This document shows positions 28,838-36,660 of a DNA stretch of 64,000 nucleotides, piece by piece. Position numbers and translations under genes: made by a program. The stretch spans positions 42,356 to 106,355 of the forward strand of contig NZ_JAVALS010000011.1 of the NCBI RefSeq assembly GCF_030731045.1, written 5' to 3'. Below the pieces are notes generated by a model. The model saw only the letters and a list, made by a program, of their open reading frames with translations. It ran no database searches and was not told where the DNA came from. Source of the DNA: Arthrobacter horti (GTDB taxonomy: Bacteria; Actinomycetota; Actinomycetes; Actinomycetales; Micrococcaceae). The stretch's first letter is position 1; every line of letters begins with the position of its first letter.

Positions 28838-28868
28838 ACGCTACGACCTCAACTATGGTTGAGGTCAA
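28838..28868 (-). promoter_or_regulatory. SoxR-type promoter and operator of the MFS pump
   Basis: On the minus strand, -35 TTGACC (28868-28863), a 19-base spacer and -10 TAGCGT (28843-28838). Within the spacer a perfect inverted repeat has arms GACCTCAAC and GTTGAGGTC with a four-base centre (28845-28866). MerR-family activators such as SoxR use exactly this long spacer. Transcription should start near 28831, next to the ATG at 28830. Confidence 0.8.
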
Positions 28869-28890
28869 AGCCGATCGGAAGGAGCCGGCC

Positions 28891-29343
28891 GTGCCACAGA
28901 TCCCGGGCGGGAAGACGCATGAACTCAGCATCGGTGAGCTGTCCGCACGCAGCGGCGTACCGGCGTCGGCCCTGCACTTCTACGAACGCCAGGGGCTCCT
29001 GCAGGCCGGCCGGAACGGGCTCAATCAGCGCGTCTACGCACGGGACGCGCTGCGGCGCGTGGCGTTCATCCGCACCGCCCAGCGAGTGGGGATGGCCTTG
29101 AAGGAGATCCAGGCGGCGCTGGACTCTCTGCCGGAGGGCCGGACGCCCACCAAGAAGGACTGGTCGCGGCTGTCCCGGCGCTGGCGGGAGGAGCTGGACG
29201 CGCGGATCGCGGCGCTGACGCACCTGCGGGACGATCTGGACTCCTGCATCGGCTGCGGCTGCCTGAGCCTGAAACGCTGTGCCTTGCAGAACCCGGACGA
29301 CGAGCTCGGCCGGCAAGGCAGCGGGCCGTTGCTGTGGGAGTGA
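28891..29343 (+). CDS. soxR: Redox-sensing transcriptional regulator SoxR
   Basis: A 150-residue MerR-family regulator. The N-terminal HTH reads LSIGELSARSGVPASALHFYERQGLL; a dimer helix follows; the C-terminal CIGCGCLSLKRC (about residues 121-132) provides the four Cys of the [2Fe-2S] cluster oxidised by superoxide or redox-cycling drugs. The GTG at 28891 is chosen because GGAAGGAG lies upstream and because the ATG at 28855 sits inside the operator. It is divergent from its likely target, the MFS pump. Confidence 0.9.
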   Translation: MPQIPGGKTHELSIGELSARSGVPASALHFYERQGLLQAGRNGLNQRVYARDALRRVAFIRTAQRVGMALKEIQAALDSLPEGRTPTKKDWSRLSRRWREELDARIAALTHLRDDLDSCIGCGCLSLKRCALQNPDDELGRQGSGPLLWE

Positions 29344-29358
29344 GGTCCGTTTCTTGTC

Positions 29359-29419
29359 CGCGAACCGTCATTTAATCGCAGTGTTGTCGCGTGCCACTGC
29401 GATTAAATGACGGCTCGCG
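29359..29419. repeat. Long palindrome P6 (family C), 24-base arms
   Basis: Arms 29359-29382 and 29396-29419 pair with one mismatch in 24. They carry CGTCATTTAATCGCAGT. The element lies between the convergent soxR and DUF1275 genes. Confidence 0.75.
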
Positions 29420-29431
29420 GGGCGGAAGGGC

Positions 29432-30076
29432 TCAGGCCTGAGCCCGGCGTAACGCGACTGTCGTCCAGCACAGGAGCATCGCGGCCGCGAACCACAGGCT
29501 CGTCAGTCCCGTCAGGCTGTAACTCACGGCGCCCACCACGGCACCGGCCGCGATCATGCTCCACAGGGTGAAATGCCGCAGCCACACCCCATGCGGCTCG
29601 GCACCCGTGAGCGCCGCCGCGAAATGCTGGCCGGTCTTCACGAGCGTCCCGGTCATGTACGTCAGCGCGATACTGACCTCGCCGTTGCGGGTGTAGGAGG
29701 TGTTCACCACGCCCATCGCCATGGCCAGCAGCGGAGGCACGACGACGCCGGCCGAGAGCGCCGGGAGGAGCGCGGCCAGGGCGATGAGCGCCGTCGTCGT
29801 GGCCAGGACCGCGGGCAGCCTCCGGGTGCCGGCGTTCCGGAAGGCCAGGGTGCTGAGCACGACGCCCAGGCTGAAGAATCCGATCAGGCCCAGGGCGAGC
29901 CCGGCGCCCGTCAACGAGCCGTGCACCAGGTCCGAGCTGGCGCGCGTGGTGTTGCCGCTCATGAAGGAGACGAAGTACCCGCCCAGATGGATGTACGCCA
30001 CGGCGTCGATGAATCCGGCGACGGCGGACAGTCCACCGGCATAGAGGATGCCCCGCCAGGGCAAGGACGCGGCCAC
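29432..30076 (-). CDS. DUF1275 (YoaK) family membrane protein
   Basis: A membrane protein of about 214 residues with six hydrophobic spans. GGLSAVAGFIDAVAYIHLGGYFVSFMSGNTTR is the DUF1275 signature, followed by TYMTGTLVKTGQHFA. Function unknown. The start is a GTG at 30076 (VAASLPWRG), seven bases after GAAAGG. The reading frame stays open further upstream, but that sequence is not conserved-looking. Confidence 0.75.
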   Translation of the reverse strand: MAASLPWRGILYAGGLSAVAGFIDAVAYIHLGGYFVSFMSGNTTRASSDLVHGSLTGAGLALGLIGFFSLGVVLSTLAFRNAGTRRLPAVLATTTALIALAALLPALSAGVVVPPLLAMAMGVVNTSYTRNGEVSIALTYMTGTLVKTGQHFAAALTGAEPHGVWLRHFTLWSMIAAGAVVGAVSYSLTGLTSLWFAAAMLLCWTTVALRRAQA

Positions 30077-30145
30077 GGCAAGGCCTTTCGGACGGAGGAT
30101 CAGGACGGATTCAGCGTAGCGCCGCCGCTGGCTAGGATCGGGATC

Positions 30146-30841
30146 ATGACCTCCGCACCCGCCGGGCCCGGCCTGCCGGGCACCACACCGCGCAAGCCGT
30201 CGGCCGCCCGTCAGATCCTGTGGCTGATGCTGCTCGTGGTGACCGGGGTGCCGCTCCTGTTGGGCGCCTGGATCGGGCTGGTCCTGCTCGGGGAGGACCG
30301 GGGCTGGGGGCAGAGCGCGAATCAGGTGTTCGCGTGGGAGATCGCGGCCATGATGGCGCTGGTCCTCTGGCCGCTGGCGATCCGCGGTTCGCACCGCCAG
30401 TTCTGGCACAACCGGGGCAGACGCCCGCACGAGGTCGCCGAATGGGGCTCCGAGCCCACGGCGCCGGTGCCGAAGGTCCCCTTGCGCCCGGGCCAGTGGA
30501 TCGGGAGGGCCACGGTGGTGGTCCTCGGCGGCGCAGGGATCCTGGCCGTCAGCGGGCCGCAGGAGGTCACGCTCCTGATCCTGAGGGCACTGGGAGTGGA
30601 GAGCATCGGGCCGGACTCCGTGTGGGGTGCGCTCCAGCTGGTCACGGTGCTGCTCCTGATGGGGCTGTTGCTGCCGGTCATGGCTCTGACCGAGAGGTCA
30701 GTCCGGAGGCACCCGAAAGGCAGCCAGGAGCGGTTCCGCTTGGAGGTTCAGCAGCACTGGTACCTGGCCGCCGTCACGGCATGGGTCATCAGCGTGGCGA
30801 TGGGACTGATGTTCTCCGCGCTGATCCTCGCCTATCTCTGA
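30146..30841 (+). CDS. Membrane protein of unknown function
   Basis: A 231-residue protein, not recognised. There are four hydrophobic segments: ILWLMLLVVTGVPLLLGAWI, AWEIAAMMALVLWPLAI, a stretch near VTVLLLMGLLLPVMAL, and ITAWVISVAMGLMFSALI-like sequence at the C-terminus. A weaker one lies at VVVLGGAGILAV. The N-terminal 20 residues are Pro-rich. It is divergent from the DUF1275 gene and convergent with the CynX-like transporter, whose stop is three bases away. Confidence 0.55.
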   Translation: MTSAPAGPGLPGTTPRKPSAARQILWLMLLVVTGVPLLLGAWIGLVLLGEDRGWGQSANQVFAWEIAAMMALVLWPLAIRGSHRQFWHNRGRRPHEVAEWGSEPTAPVPKVPLRPGQWIGRATVVVLGGAGILAVSGPQEVTLLILRALGVESIGPDSVWGALQLVTVLLLMGLLLPVMALTERSVRRHPKGSQERFRLEVQQHWYLAAVTAWVISVAMGLMFSALILAYL

Positions 30842-30844
30842 CCG

Positions 30845-32065
30845 TCATTCCACGTACCGGCGCCGCCCGGCCATCCAGCCGAACACGGCACCGGCCAGGG
30901 AGATGCCCAGGAACATCCATCCCGCCACCGTGAAATGACCGGTGTTCTGGTGGATCTGTGCCACCAGGAACGTGCCGGCCGACCCCACGCCGTAGCCCAC
31001 GCCCTGCATCATCCCGGACAGCCGCGCGGCCGTGTGCTGGTCCCGGGTGCGCAGCATGATCATGGTCAGCGCCACCGCGGTCAGGGCACCTTGGCCGAGC
31101 CCGAGCAGCGAAATCCACACCCAGATCCCCTCGAGCGGGCCCAGGATGCTGAGCGCGAACCCCGCCCCGGTCATGAGGGCCAGCGTGGCGTTGATGATCC
31201 GCTGGTCCCAGAGCTTCGCCGCGAGCGCGGGCGCGAACAGCGACCCCAGCATCTGCAGCAGGATCGAGACGGAGACCATCACGCCCGCGGTGCCGCCGTC
31301 GATCCCCCGGTCCCGCAGCACCGGCGCCAGCCAGGCGAACACGCTGAACGAGCTCATGGCCTGCAGCACCATGAACAGCGTGACCTGCCACGCGACAGGA
31401 GAGCGCCACACGTCCGCGCCCTCGTGGTCCGCGACGGCCGCCCGGTGCGGCGCGTGCACGGCGAGCGGGGCGAAGAGGAGCGCGACGACGGCGGCCGGCA
31501 CCGTCCACGCGAACAGCGCCGTCGTCCATTGGCCGCTGAGCTCGAAGAGCGGGTAGGTGAAGCCGGCGCCGAGGGCGGCTGAGGCGCAGATCGCGGTGGT
31601 GTAGAGGCCGCCCATGAGGCCGAGGCGGTGCTGGAAGTCGCGCTTGACCACGGTGGGGAGGATGACGTTGCACAGGGCGATCGCCGCCCCGCAGAGGGCG
31701 GTGCCGAGCAGGAGGAACGGCAGGTGGCCCAGGGTCCCGAGCTCCGTGGGGCGGATCGCCAGGCCGCCCGTGAGCACCAGCATGGCGCCAAGGAGGACAC
31801 GTTCCGCGCCGAAGCGGCGGGCCAGGACCGGGGCGAGCGGCGCGAAGACGCCCAGGAGGGTCGCGGGCACCGTGGTGAGTGCGGTGACGGCCCATTCGGG
31901 GATGGCCCCGGCGGCGCGGATCTCCACGAGCACGGCCGCGAAGCTGGAGAAGACGGTGCGCAGATTGAGCCCGATCAGGACCAGGCAGACCCCCAGGAAG
32001 GCGAGCCGGGCGCGGCTGGGGGCGGTGGTCTCGAGGGCGGGGGTCTGCGTCTGCACGCTATCCAT
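30845..32065 (-). CDS. CynX/NimT-family MFS transporter
   Basis: A 406-residue transporter with 12 spans. LVLIGLNLRTVFSSFAAVLVEI and SGMMQGVGYGVGSAGTFLVAQIHQNTGHF match the CynX/NimT (cyanate/nitroimidazole) branch of the MFS. The ATG at 32065 is chosen because the N-terminal hydrophobic segment begins about 25 residues later, as in homologues; the frame is open further upstream but low-complexity. The substrate is unknown. Confidence 0.8.
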   Translation of the reverse strand: MDSVQTQTPALETTAPSRARLAFLGVCLVLIGLNLRTVFSSFAAVLVEIRAAGAIPEWAVTALTTVPATLLGVFAPLAPVLARRFGAERVLLGAMLVLTGGLAIRPTELGTLGHLPFLLLGTALCGAAIALCNVILPTVVKRDFQHRLGLMGGLYTTAICASAALGAGFTYPLFELSGQWTTALFAWTVPAAVVALLFAPLAVHAPHRAAVADHEGADVWRSPVAWQVTLFMVLQAMSSFSVFAWLAPVLRDRGIDGGTAGVMVSVSILLQMLGSLFAPALAAKLWDQRIINATLALMTGAGFALSILGPLEGIWVWISLLGLGQGALTAVALTMIMLRTRDQHTAARLSGMMQGVGYGVGSAGTFLVAQIHQNTGHFTVAGWMFLGISLAGAVFGWMAGRRRYVE

Positions 32066-32145
32066 TGTCCCGCCCCGGCCGCATTCACCGCCCCGCCCCG
32101 GCCGCGGCCCCTCCGCCCAAACCGACCGTCCTGCCCGGGCCCCTC

Positions 32146-32218
32146 CGCTGAAACAGTGGGTTTCCGTTGAAACAGTGGGTCTAAACCACTGTTTCAACGG
32201 AAACCCACTGTTTCAGCG
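32146..32218. repeat. Long palindrome P8 (family D), 33-base perfect arms with internal direct repeat
   Basis: Arms 32146-32178 and 32186-32218 are perfectly complementary over 33 bases with a seven-base loop. Each arm contains TGAAACAGTGGG twice, so the element is a palindrome of direct repeats. It lies in the divergent region between the CynX-like gene and trmB, not at a gene end. It could be a regulatory cruciform or a repeat-protein target. Confidence 0.75.
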
Positions 32219-32299
32219 AGGGAGGCAGCCTCGAAAGAGAAGGGTCACGCCGGACGCCGCCCGCCCGGCTGTCACCCCGCCCCGGTACCCTGGAACACG

Positions 32300-33259
32300 A
32301 TGAACGGCATGGATTCCCCCACCCCCACGGACGCCCCTGAACCGCACCAAGGCGCGGAGCAGCACCAGACGCACCACCCCATCACGGAGGGCAGCCAGGC
32401 GTCCTTCGGGACGTACCGGCGCAATCCGGTGAGCTTCGTACGCCGCGGGACCCGCCTGCAGGGCCGCCGCCAGGCCGCCTGGGACGAGTACGCGGACCGC
32501 TGGGTGGTGGACGTGCCGCGCCAGGTGGCGGACACGAGCGTGCACCCGGACTACGTGTTCGACGCCGAGGCCGCCTTCGGGCGCACAGCACCCCTGGTGG
32601 TGGAGATCGGCTCCGGACTGGGCGAGGCGGTCACGCACGCCGCCGCCGAACACCCCGAGTGGGACTTCCTGGCCGTGGAGGTCTACACGCCCGGCCTGGC
32701 GAACACCCTCATGAAGATCGCCCAGGGCGGACTCACCAACGTCCGGGTAGTCCAGGCGAACGCCCCCGAGGTCCTCTCCACCATGCTTCCGGCCGGTTCG
32801 GTCAACCAGGTGTGGGTGTTCTTCCCGGACCCGTGGCACAAGGCCAAGCACCACAAGCGCCGCCTCATCCAGCCGGCCTTCGCGGAGCAGGTGGCCCAGG
32901 CCCTGGAACCGGGCGGGCTGTGGCGGATCGCCACGGACTGGTCCAACTACGCCATCCACGCGCGCGAGGTGCTGGACGGTTCGGCGGACTTCGACAACGT
33001 GCACGAAGGCGAGCGCAGCGGGGCGGACAGCCCCCTGACGCAGGTGTGGGCGAGCGGTGTGGAGACCGTGGTGGGCGGGGCACCGGTGCGGGAAGGCCGC
33101 GCGCCGGTCAGCACCTCGCACACGGGCCCCAACGAGGGCGTGGACCAGGACGGCGGCTGGGCCCCCCGCTTCGAGGGCCGCACCCTGACGAGCTTTGAGC
33201 GCAAGGCCCTCGAGGCCGGCCGCATGGTCTTCGAACTGACCGGGAAGAGGAAGCCGTGA
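32300..33259 (+). CDS. trmB: tRNA (guanine-N7)-methyltransferase
   Basis: SAM-dependent methylation of G46 in tRNA variable loops. It has 319 residues, longer than E. coli TrmB (about 239). VVEIGSGLGE is the SAM-binding loop, QANAPEVL follows, and VFFPDPWHKAKHHKRRLIQ is the diagnostic active-site motif. An extra polar N-terminus of about 35 residues and an insertion around residues 235-290 explain the length. It overlaps the tag gene by four bases (GTGA). Confidence 0.92.
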   Translation: MNGMDSPTPTDAPEPHQGAEQHQTHHPITEGSQASFGTYRRNPVSFVRRGTRLQGRRQAAWDEYADRWVVDVPRQVADTSVHPDYVFDAEAAFGRTAPLVVEIGSGLGEAVTHAAAEHPEWDFLAVEVYTPGLANTLMKIAQGGLTNVRVVQANAPEVLSTMLPAGSVNQVWVFFPDPWHKAKHHKRRLIQPAFAEQVAQALEPGGLWRIATDWSNYAIHAREVLDGSADFDNVHEGERSGADSPLTQVWASGVETVVGGAPVREGRAPVSTSHTGPNEGVDQDGGWAPRFEGRTLTSFERKALEAGRMVFELTGKRKP

Positions 33260-33888
33260 GCGACGTCGTCGTGCCCGTTCCGCTGAACACGCAACAGAGC
33301 GCGACCGTCCTGGGCGAGGACGGCCTGCGCCGCCCCGCCTGGGCGGCCACCGACACGCTCATGCGCGAGTACTACGACACCGAATGGGGCATGCCCGTCC
33401 GGGACGAGCACGGCCTGTTCGAGCGGATCGCCCTGGAGGGATTCCAGGCCGGACTGTCCTGGGCCACCATCCTGAAGAAGCGGCCGGCGTTCCGCGAAGC
33501 GTTCGCCGGCTTCGTGCCGGACGCGGTGGCGGCGTTCACGGACGACGACGTGGAGCGGCTCATGCTGGACGCCGGAATCGTGCGGAACCGGGCGAAGATC
33601 CTGGCCACCATCGCGAATGCGCGCGCCACCGTGGCGCTGCGCGACGAGGGCGGGCTGGTGGACTTCGTGTGGCGGTTCCGGCCGGCCGAGACGCCGTCCC
33701 CGCGGACGTTCGCGGAGATCCCCACGGTGTCCGAGGAGTCGAAGGCGCTGTCCAAGGCGCTGAAGAAGAAGGGTTTCGCCTTCGTGGGGCCCACCACGAT
33801 GTTCGCGCTCATGGAGGCGATCGGGATGGTGGACACGCACCTGGTGGACAGCCACCGGCGCGGCTCCTCGGGGGTTTGGACGGCGTAA
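33256..33888 (+). CDS. tag: DNA-3-methyladenine glycosylase I homologue lacking zinc ligands
   Basis: Base-excision repair enzyme removing 3-methyladenine. It has 210 residues with good overall similarity to Tag: EWGMPVRD, LEGFQAGLSWATILKKR (catalytic-site Glu61), AGIVRNRAKI, SKALKKKGFAFVGPT. Of the four zinc-snap ligands of E. coli Tag (Cys4, His17, His175, Cys179), the counterparts here are Pro27, Tyr40, His195 and Ser199, so the zinc site is lost while the active site remains. The start is GTG at 33256, coupled to trmB. Confidence 0.88.
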   Translation: MSDVVVPVPLNTQQSATVLGEDGLRRPAWAATDTLMREYYDTEWGMPVRDEHGLFERIALEGFQAGLSWATILKKRPAFREAFAGFVPDAVAAFTDDDVERLMLDAGIVRNRAKILATIANARATVALRDEGGLVDFVWRFRPAETPSPRTFAEIPTVSEESKALSKALKKKGFAFVGPTTMFALMEAIGMVDTHLVDSHRRGSSGVWTA

Positions 33889-33917
33889 GTCTGGACGGCG
33901 TAGCCTGCGGACGAAAA

Positions 33918-33947
33918 GGCGGCGGCCACCGGAAGGTGACCGCCGCC
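33918..33947. terminator. Terminator between tag and aqpZ
   Basis: GGCGGCGGCCACC (33918-33930) pairs with the segment at 33935-33947 with one mismatch and a GGAA loop. On the minus strand it is followed by CTTTTCG, giving a short U stretch for aqpZ. It serves convergent genes. Confidence 0.7.
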
Positions 33948-33961
33948 GTCGTCGTGCCGGA

Positions 33962-34714
33962 TTACTTGGAGACGCCCTCGAAAAGCGGCTTGTGGATGAA
34001 GCCGGCGATCAGGCCGCCGACGATCGGTGCCACGATGGAACCCCACAGCTGTCCCAGGGCCGTGCCACCGCCGAAGACGGCCGTGGCGATGGAACGGGCC
34101 GGGTTGAAGGAGCCGTTGGTCACCGGGATGGCGACCAGGGCGACCACCGTCAAGGTCAGGCCGATCGCGATGGGCGCGAAGTTCCCGGCCCCGCGCTTTC
34201 CGGTCACGGCCAGGATGACGGTCACGAAGATGGCCGTGGTCACGACCTCCGCCAGGAAGAACGCGCCCAGGCCATAACCGCCCGGGGAGAGCTCGCCCCA
34301 GCCTGTGGAGGCGAAGCCGCCCTTCTGGGCCTCGGCGAACGCACCGTCCTTGCCGCCGGCCAGGATGCCGGCGAGGACCGCGGCGGCCACCACGCCGCCG
34401 ACGATCTGGGCGATGAGGTACCCGGCCACGTCTTTCCAGGCGAAGCGGCCCCCGGCCGCCAGACCCAAGGTGACCGCGGGATTGAAGTGGCCACCGGAGA
34501 TGGGGCCGAAGGCGTAGGCGCCGATCAGCACGGAGAGCCCCAGGGCGAAGGCCACCCCGAGGAATCCGACGTTCAGACCACCCTGGCCCTTGCCGAAACC
34601 GGCGGCGAACAGGGCGGTGCCGATGACGGAGAACACCAGGAAAAATGTGCCGACAGCCTCAGCGCCAAGCTTGGCGACGACTGAGGGAGCGTCGGGAGCA
34701 ACGGATTCAGACAT
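33962..34714 (-). CDS. aqpZ: Aquaporin Z-type water channel
   Basis: Six-span MIP channel of 250 residues. Both pore loops keep the NPA motif: GHFNPAVTLG (about residue 81) and GSFNPARSIATAVF (about residue 202). The second-loop FNPARS and the narrow-type residues fit a water channel rather than a glycerol facilitator. The ATG at 34714 follows AGAGGAACC. It is a single gene, probably involved in osmotic adaptation. Confidence 0.9.
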   Translation of the reverse strand: MSESVAPDAPSVVAKLGAEAVGTFFLVFSVIGTALFAAGFGKGQGGLNVGFLGVAFALGLSVLIGAYAFGPISGGHFNPAVTLGLAAGGRFAWKDVAGYLIAQIVGGVVAAAVLAGILAGGKDGAFAEAQKGGFASTGWGELSPGGYGLGAFFLAEVVTTAIFVTVILAVTGKRGAGNFAPIAIGLTLTVVALVAIPVTNGSFNPARSIATAVFGGGTALGQLWGSIVAPIVGGLIAGFIHKPLFEGVSK

Positions 34715-34886
34715 GGTTCCTCTTTCCGATCTCATGAGTTTGGAGTAACAATCCACAGCCTAAGCTCGGCATTCCCGCAGGCCAAGCGACCGTTTTCATT
34801 TTTTGACAAGAATATTCACGGAGTTTCTCATTTCGTGATCTTGCAGCCGAGGCGCCCCGGACGGCAGGTCCGGGATGTCTCAGTCC

Positions 34887-35282
34887 TCACGCACCGGGCA
34901 CCGGAACCGGCGCGATCCGGGCCTTGAGAAGGCAGAACTCATTGCCTTCCGGATCAGCCAGGACGTGCCAGTTCTCTTCGCCGGTCTGGCCGATGGCCGC
35001 CGGCTTCGCACCGAGCGCCAGGAGGCGCTCGAGTTCCGCGTCCTGGTCCCGGTCCGTGGCGTTGAGGTCGAGGTGCAGCCGCGACTTCCCGGGCTCCGGG
35101 GCCTCCCGGTAGCTGAAGAACAGCGTCGGCTGCGAGCCGCCGAAGCCATCCCGGGCACCGATCTCCACGGAACCGTCCTCCTCCCGTCCCAGGACCACGA
35201 AGTCCAGGACCTGGCACCAGAAGGCGGCCAGGACCTCCGGTTCGCGGCAGCCGAAGACGAGTTCACCGATGCGGCAGGCCAT
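34887..35282 (-). CDS. VOC/glyoxalase-like domain protein
   Basis: A 131-residue single VOC protein. RIGELVFGCREPEVLAAFWCQVLDF opens the first beta-alpha-beta unit; LHLDLNATDRDQDAELERLLALGA and WHVLADPEGNEFCLL form the second. Such proteins may be metal enzymes, drug-binding resistance proteins or regulators; the function is not readable. The ATG at 35282 lies seven bases after GGAGG. It is on the same strand as the AlaX-like gene, 26 bases downstream of it. Confidence 0.8.
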   Translation of the reverse strand: MACRIGELVFGCREPEVLAAFWCQVLDFVVLGREEDGSVEIGARDGFGGSQPTLFFSYREAPEPGKSRLHLDLNATDRDQDAELERLLALGAKPAAIGQTGEENWHVLADPEGNEFCLLKARIAPVPVPGA

Positions 35283-35308
35283 GTGCAATCCTCCAGTCTG
35301 TTTCAGTT

Positions 35309-35992
35309 TCAGGCGTGTTCGGCCTCGTAGCGGACCTTCAGCGCCCCGCGTTTGACCTTGAGTTCCAGGATTTTCACGTCCCGCAGATCGGCCAGGCTGG
35401 CCACATGCGTGCCACCGCAGGGCTCGGAATTCACGCCCGCGATCGTCACGGTGCGGTGGCCTGCATCGTCCATGCTGGCGGTGACGGCACCGCCAGTGGC
35501 GAGCACGGAGTCCAGGGCCGCCTGCAGCTCGGCGCGGACCGCGTCGCGGAGCTCCGGCGTCGCGAGTTCGGCCTCCAGGCCCTCCGGGTCGAAGTCCAGG
35601 CGCGCCTGCCCCGGGTAGTGGCTGTGGCCGGTGCTCTGCCAGCCGCGCGACTCGCCGAGGTGGCCGAGCACGTGCCCGGCAGTGTGCAGCGCGGCGTGCC
35701 GCAAGCGCCGCTCAGGGTCGACGGCGCAGCCCACCTGAGCGCCGACGGCCGGCAGCGCGGCGTCGTCGGCGGCGCTGAGGATCACCAGCCCGTCCTCGGT
35801 GCGCGACGGCGTCACGGGAGTCCCGCCGACCGTCCCCTCATCGGAAGGCTGGCCGCCGCCCTTGGGATGGAAGATGTTGGGGCTGAGCGCCACCCAGGCG
35901 CCGTCCTCGTCCCGGCCATCGGCCACCACTGTGGCCTCCGTGGCGAAGAGATAGGTGTCGCGGTAATAGGCCTGGTCCTGGGAGATGCTCAT
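35309..35992 (-). CDS. AlaX-type alanyl-tRNA editing protein
   Basis: A 227-residue stand-alone editing domain that hydrolyses Ser-tRNA(Ala) or Gly-tRNA(Ala). NIFHPKGGGQPSDEGTV is the C-domain editing start, HTAGHVLGH supplies the HxxxH zinc pair and EPCGGTHVASLADL the CxxxH pair. It backs up AlaRS proofreading in the cytosol. The start at 35992 is at the left end of an intergenic region that also carries the ECF41 promoter. Confidence 0.85.
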   Translation of the reverse strand: MSISQDQAYYRDTYLFATEATVVADGRDEDGAWVALSPNIFHPKGGGQPSDEGTVGGTPVTPSRTEDGLVILSAADDAALPAVGAQVGCAVDPERRLRHAALHTAGHVLGHLGESRGWQSTGHSHYPGQARLDFDPEGLEAELATPELRDAVRAELQAALDSVLATGGAVTASMDDAGHRTVTIAGVNSEPCGGTHVASLADLRDVKILELKVKRGALKVRYEAEHA

Positions 35993-36007
35993 GAATTCAC
36001 CCTAGCT

Positions 36008-36034
36008 GTCACAGATCCGGCCCGGGCGGTGTCT
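36008..36034 (+). promoter_or_regulatory. ECF41-type promoter
   Basis: TGTCACA (36008-36014), 16 bases, then TGTC (36031-36034). The ECF41 consensus is TGTCACA with a downstream CGTC at about this spacing, so only one -10 base differs. It precedes the carboxymuconolactone decarboxylase-like gene and the sigma gene, which implies autoregulation. Confidence 0.75.
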
Positions 36035-36073
36035 TCATGTGCACCAAGGAAGTACCGACCCGCAGGAGGAGTC

Positions 36074-36655
36074 ATGACCACCCGAATTCCCGCCACCGAG
36101 ATCACCGGCCTCTACGGCGCGCTGGTGAAGAAGTTCAGCACCAAGATGTTCGGCCGCGTCCCGGAGTCCCTGGGCGTGATGTGGCACAGCCCGGCCGTGC
36201 TCAAGGCGTCCATGGGCTTCGGCCAGAAGCTGCAGAAGTGGGATCACTGTGACGAGTCGCTGAAGTCCTTTGCGCACATGGCCGTGGCCTCCTACATCGG
36301 CTGCACCTGGTGCCTGGATTACAACTACTTCATGGCCTACAACCAGGGACTGGACTTGGAAAAGGCGCGGCAGATCCCGTGCTGGCGCGACTCCGATGTG
36401 TTCAGCCCGCTGGAGCGCGACGTCCTGGAGTACGCCGAGGCCATGAGCAGCACGCCGGTCACGGTGTCTGACGAGCTCTCGGCCCGGCTGCTGGAACGGC
36501 TCGGAGCACCGGCACTCGTCGAGCTGACCAGCGTGATCGGCTTCGCCAACCTGACCACGCGCGGCAATGTGGCCATGGGCATAGAGTCCGAAGGCTTCGC
36601 GGAGTCCTGCGAGCTGAAGCCCCTCGCCGCGCGCAGCGGCCGCACGGTAGCCTGA
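36074..36655 (+). CDS. Carboxymuconolactone decarboxylase/AhpD-like protein of the ECF41 module
   Basis: A 193-residue protein of the CMD/AhpD fold. ESLKSFAHMAVASYIGCTWCLDYNYF carries the redox CxxC (Cys76-Cys79) and the following Asp/Tyr of AhpD-like reductases; LERDVLEYAEAM follows. The redox Cys pair suggests a peroxidase or thiol-reductase role, not muconolactone decarboxylation. GGAGGAGTC precedes the ATG. It lies directly before the ECF41 sigma gene and is the classical partner of that sigma group. Confidence 0.85.
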   Translation: MTTRIPATEITGLYGALVKKFSTKMFGRVPESLGVMWHSPAVLKASMGFGQKLQKWDHCDESLKSFAHMAVASYIGCTWCLDYNYFMAYNQGLDLEKARQIPCWRDSDVFSPLERDVLEYAEAMSSTPVTVSDELSARLLERLGAPALVELTSVIGFANLTTRGNVAMGIESEGFAESCELKPLAARSGRTVA

Positions 36656-36660
36656 GCGCC

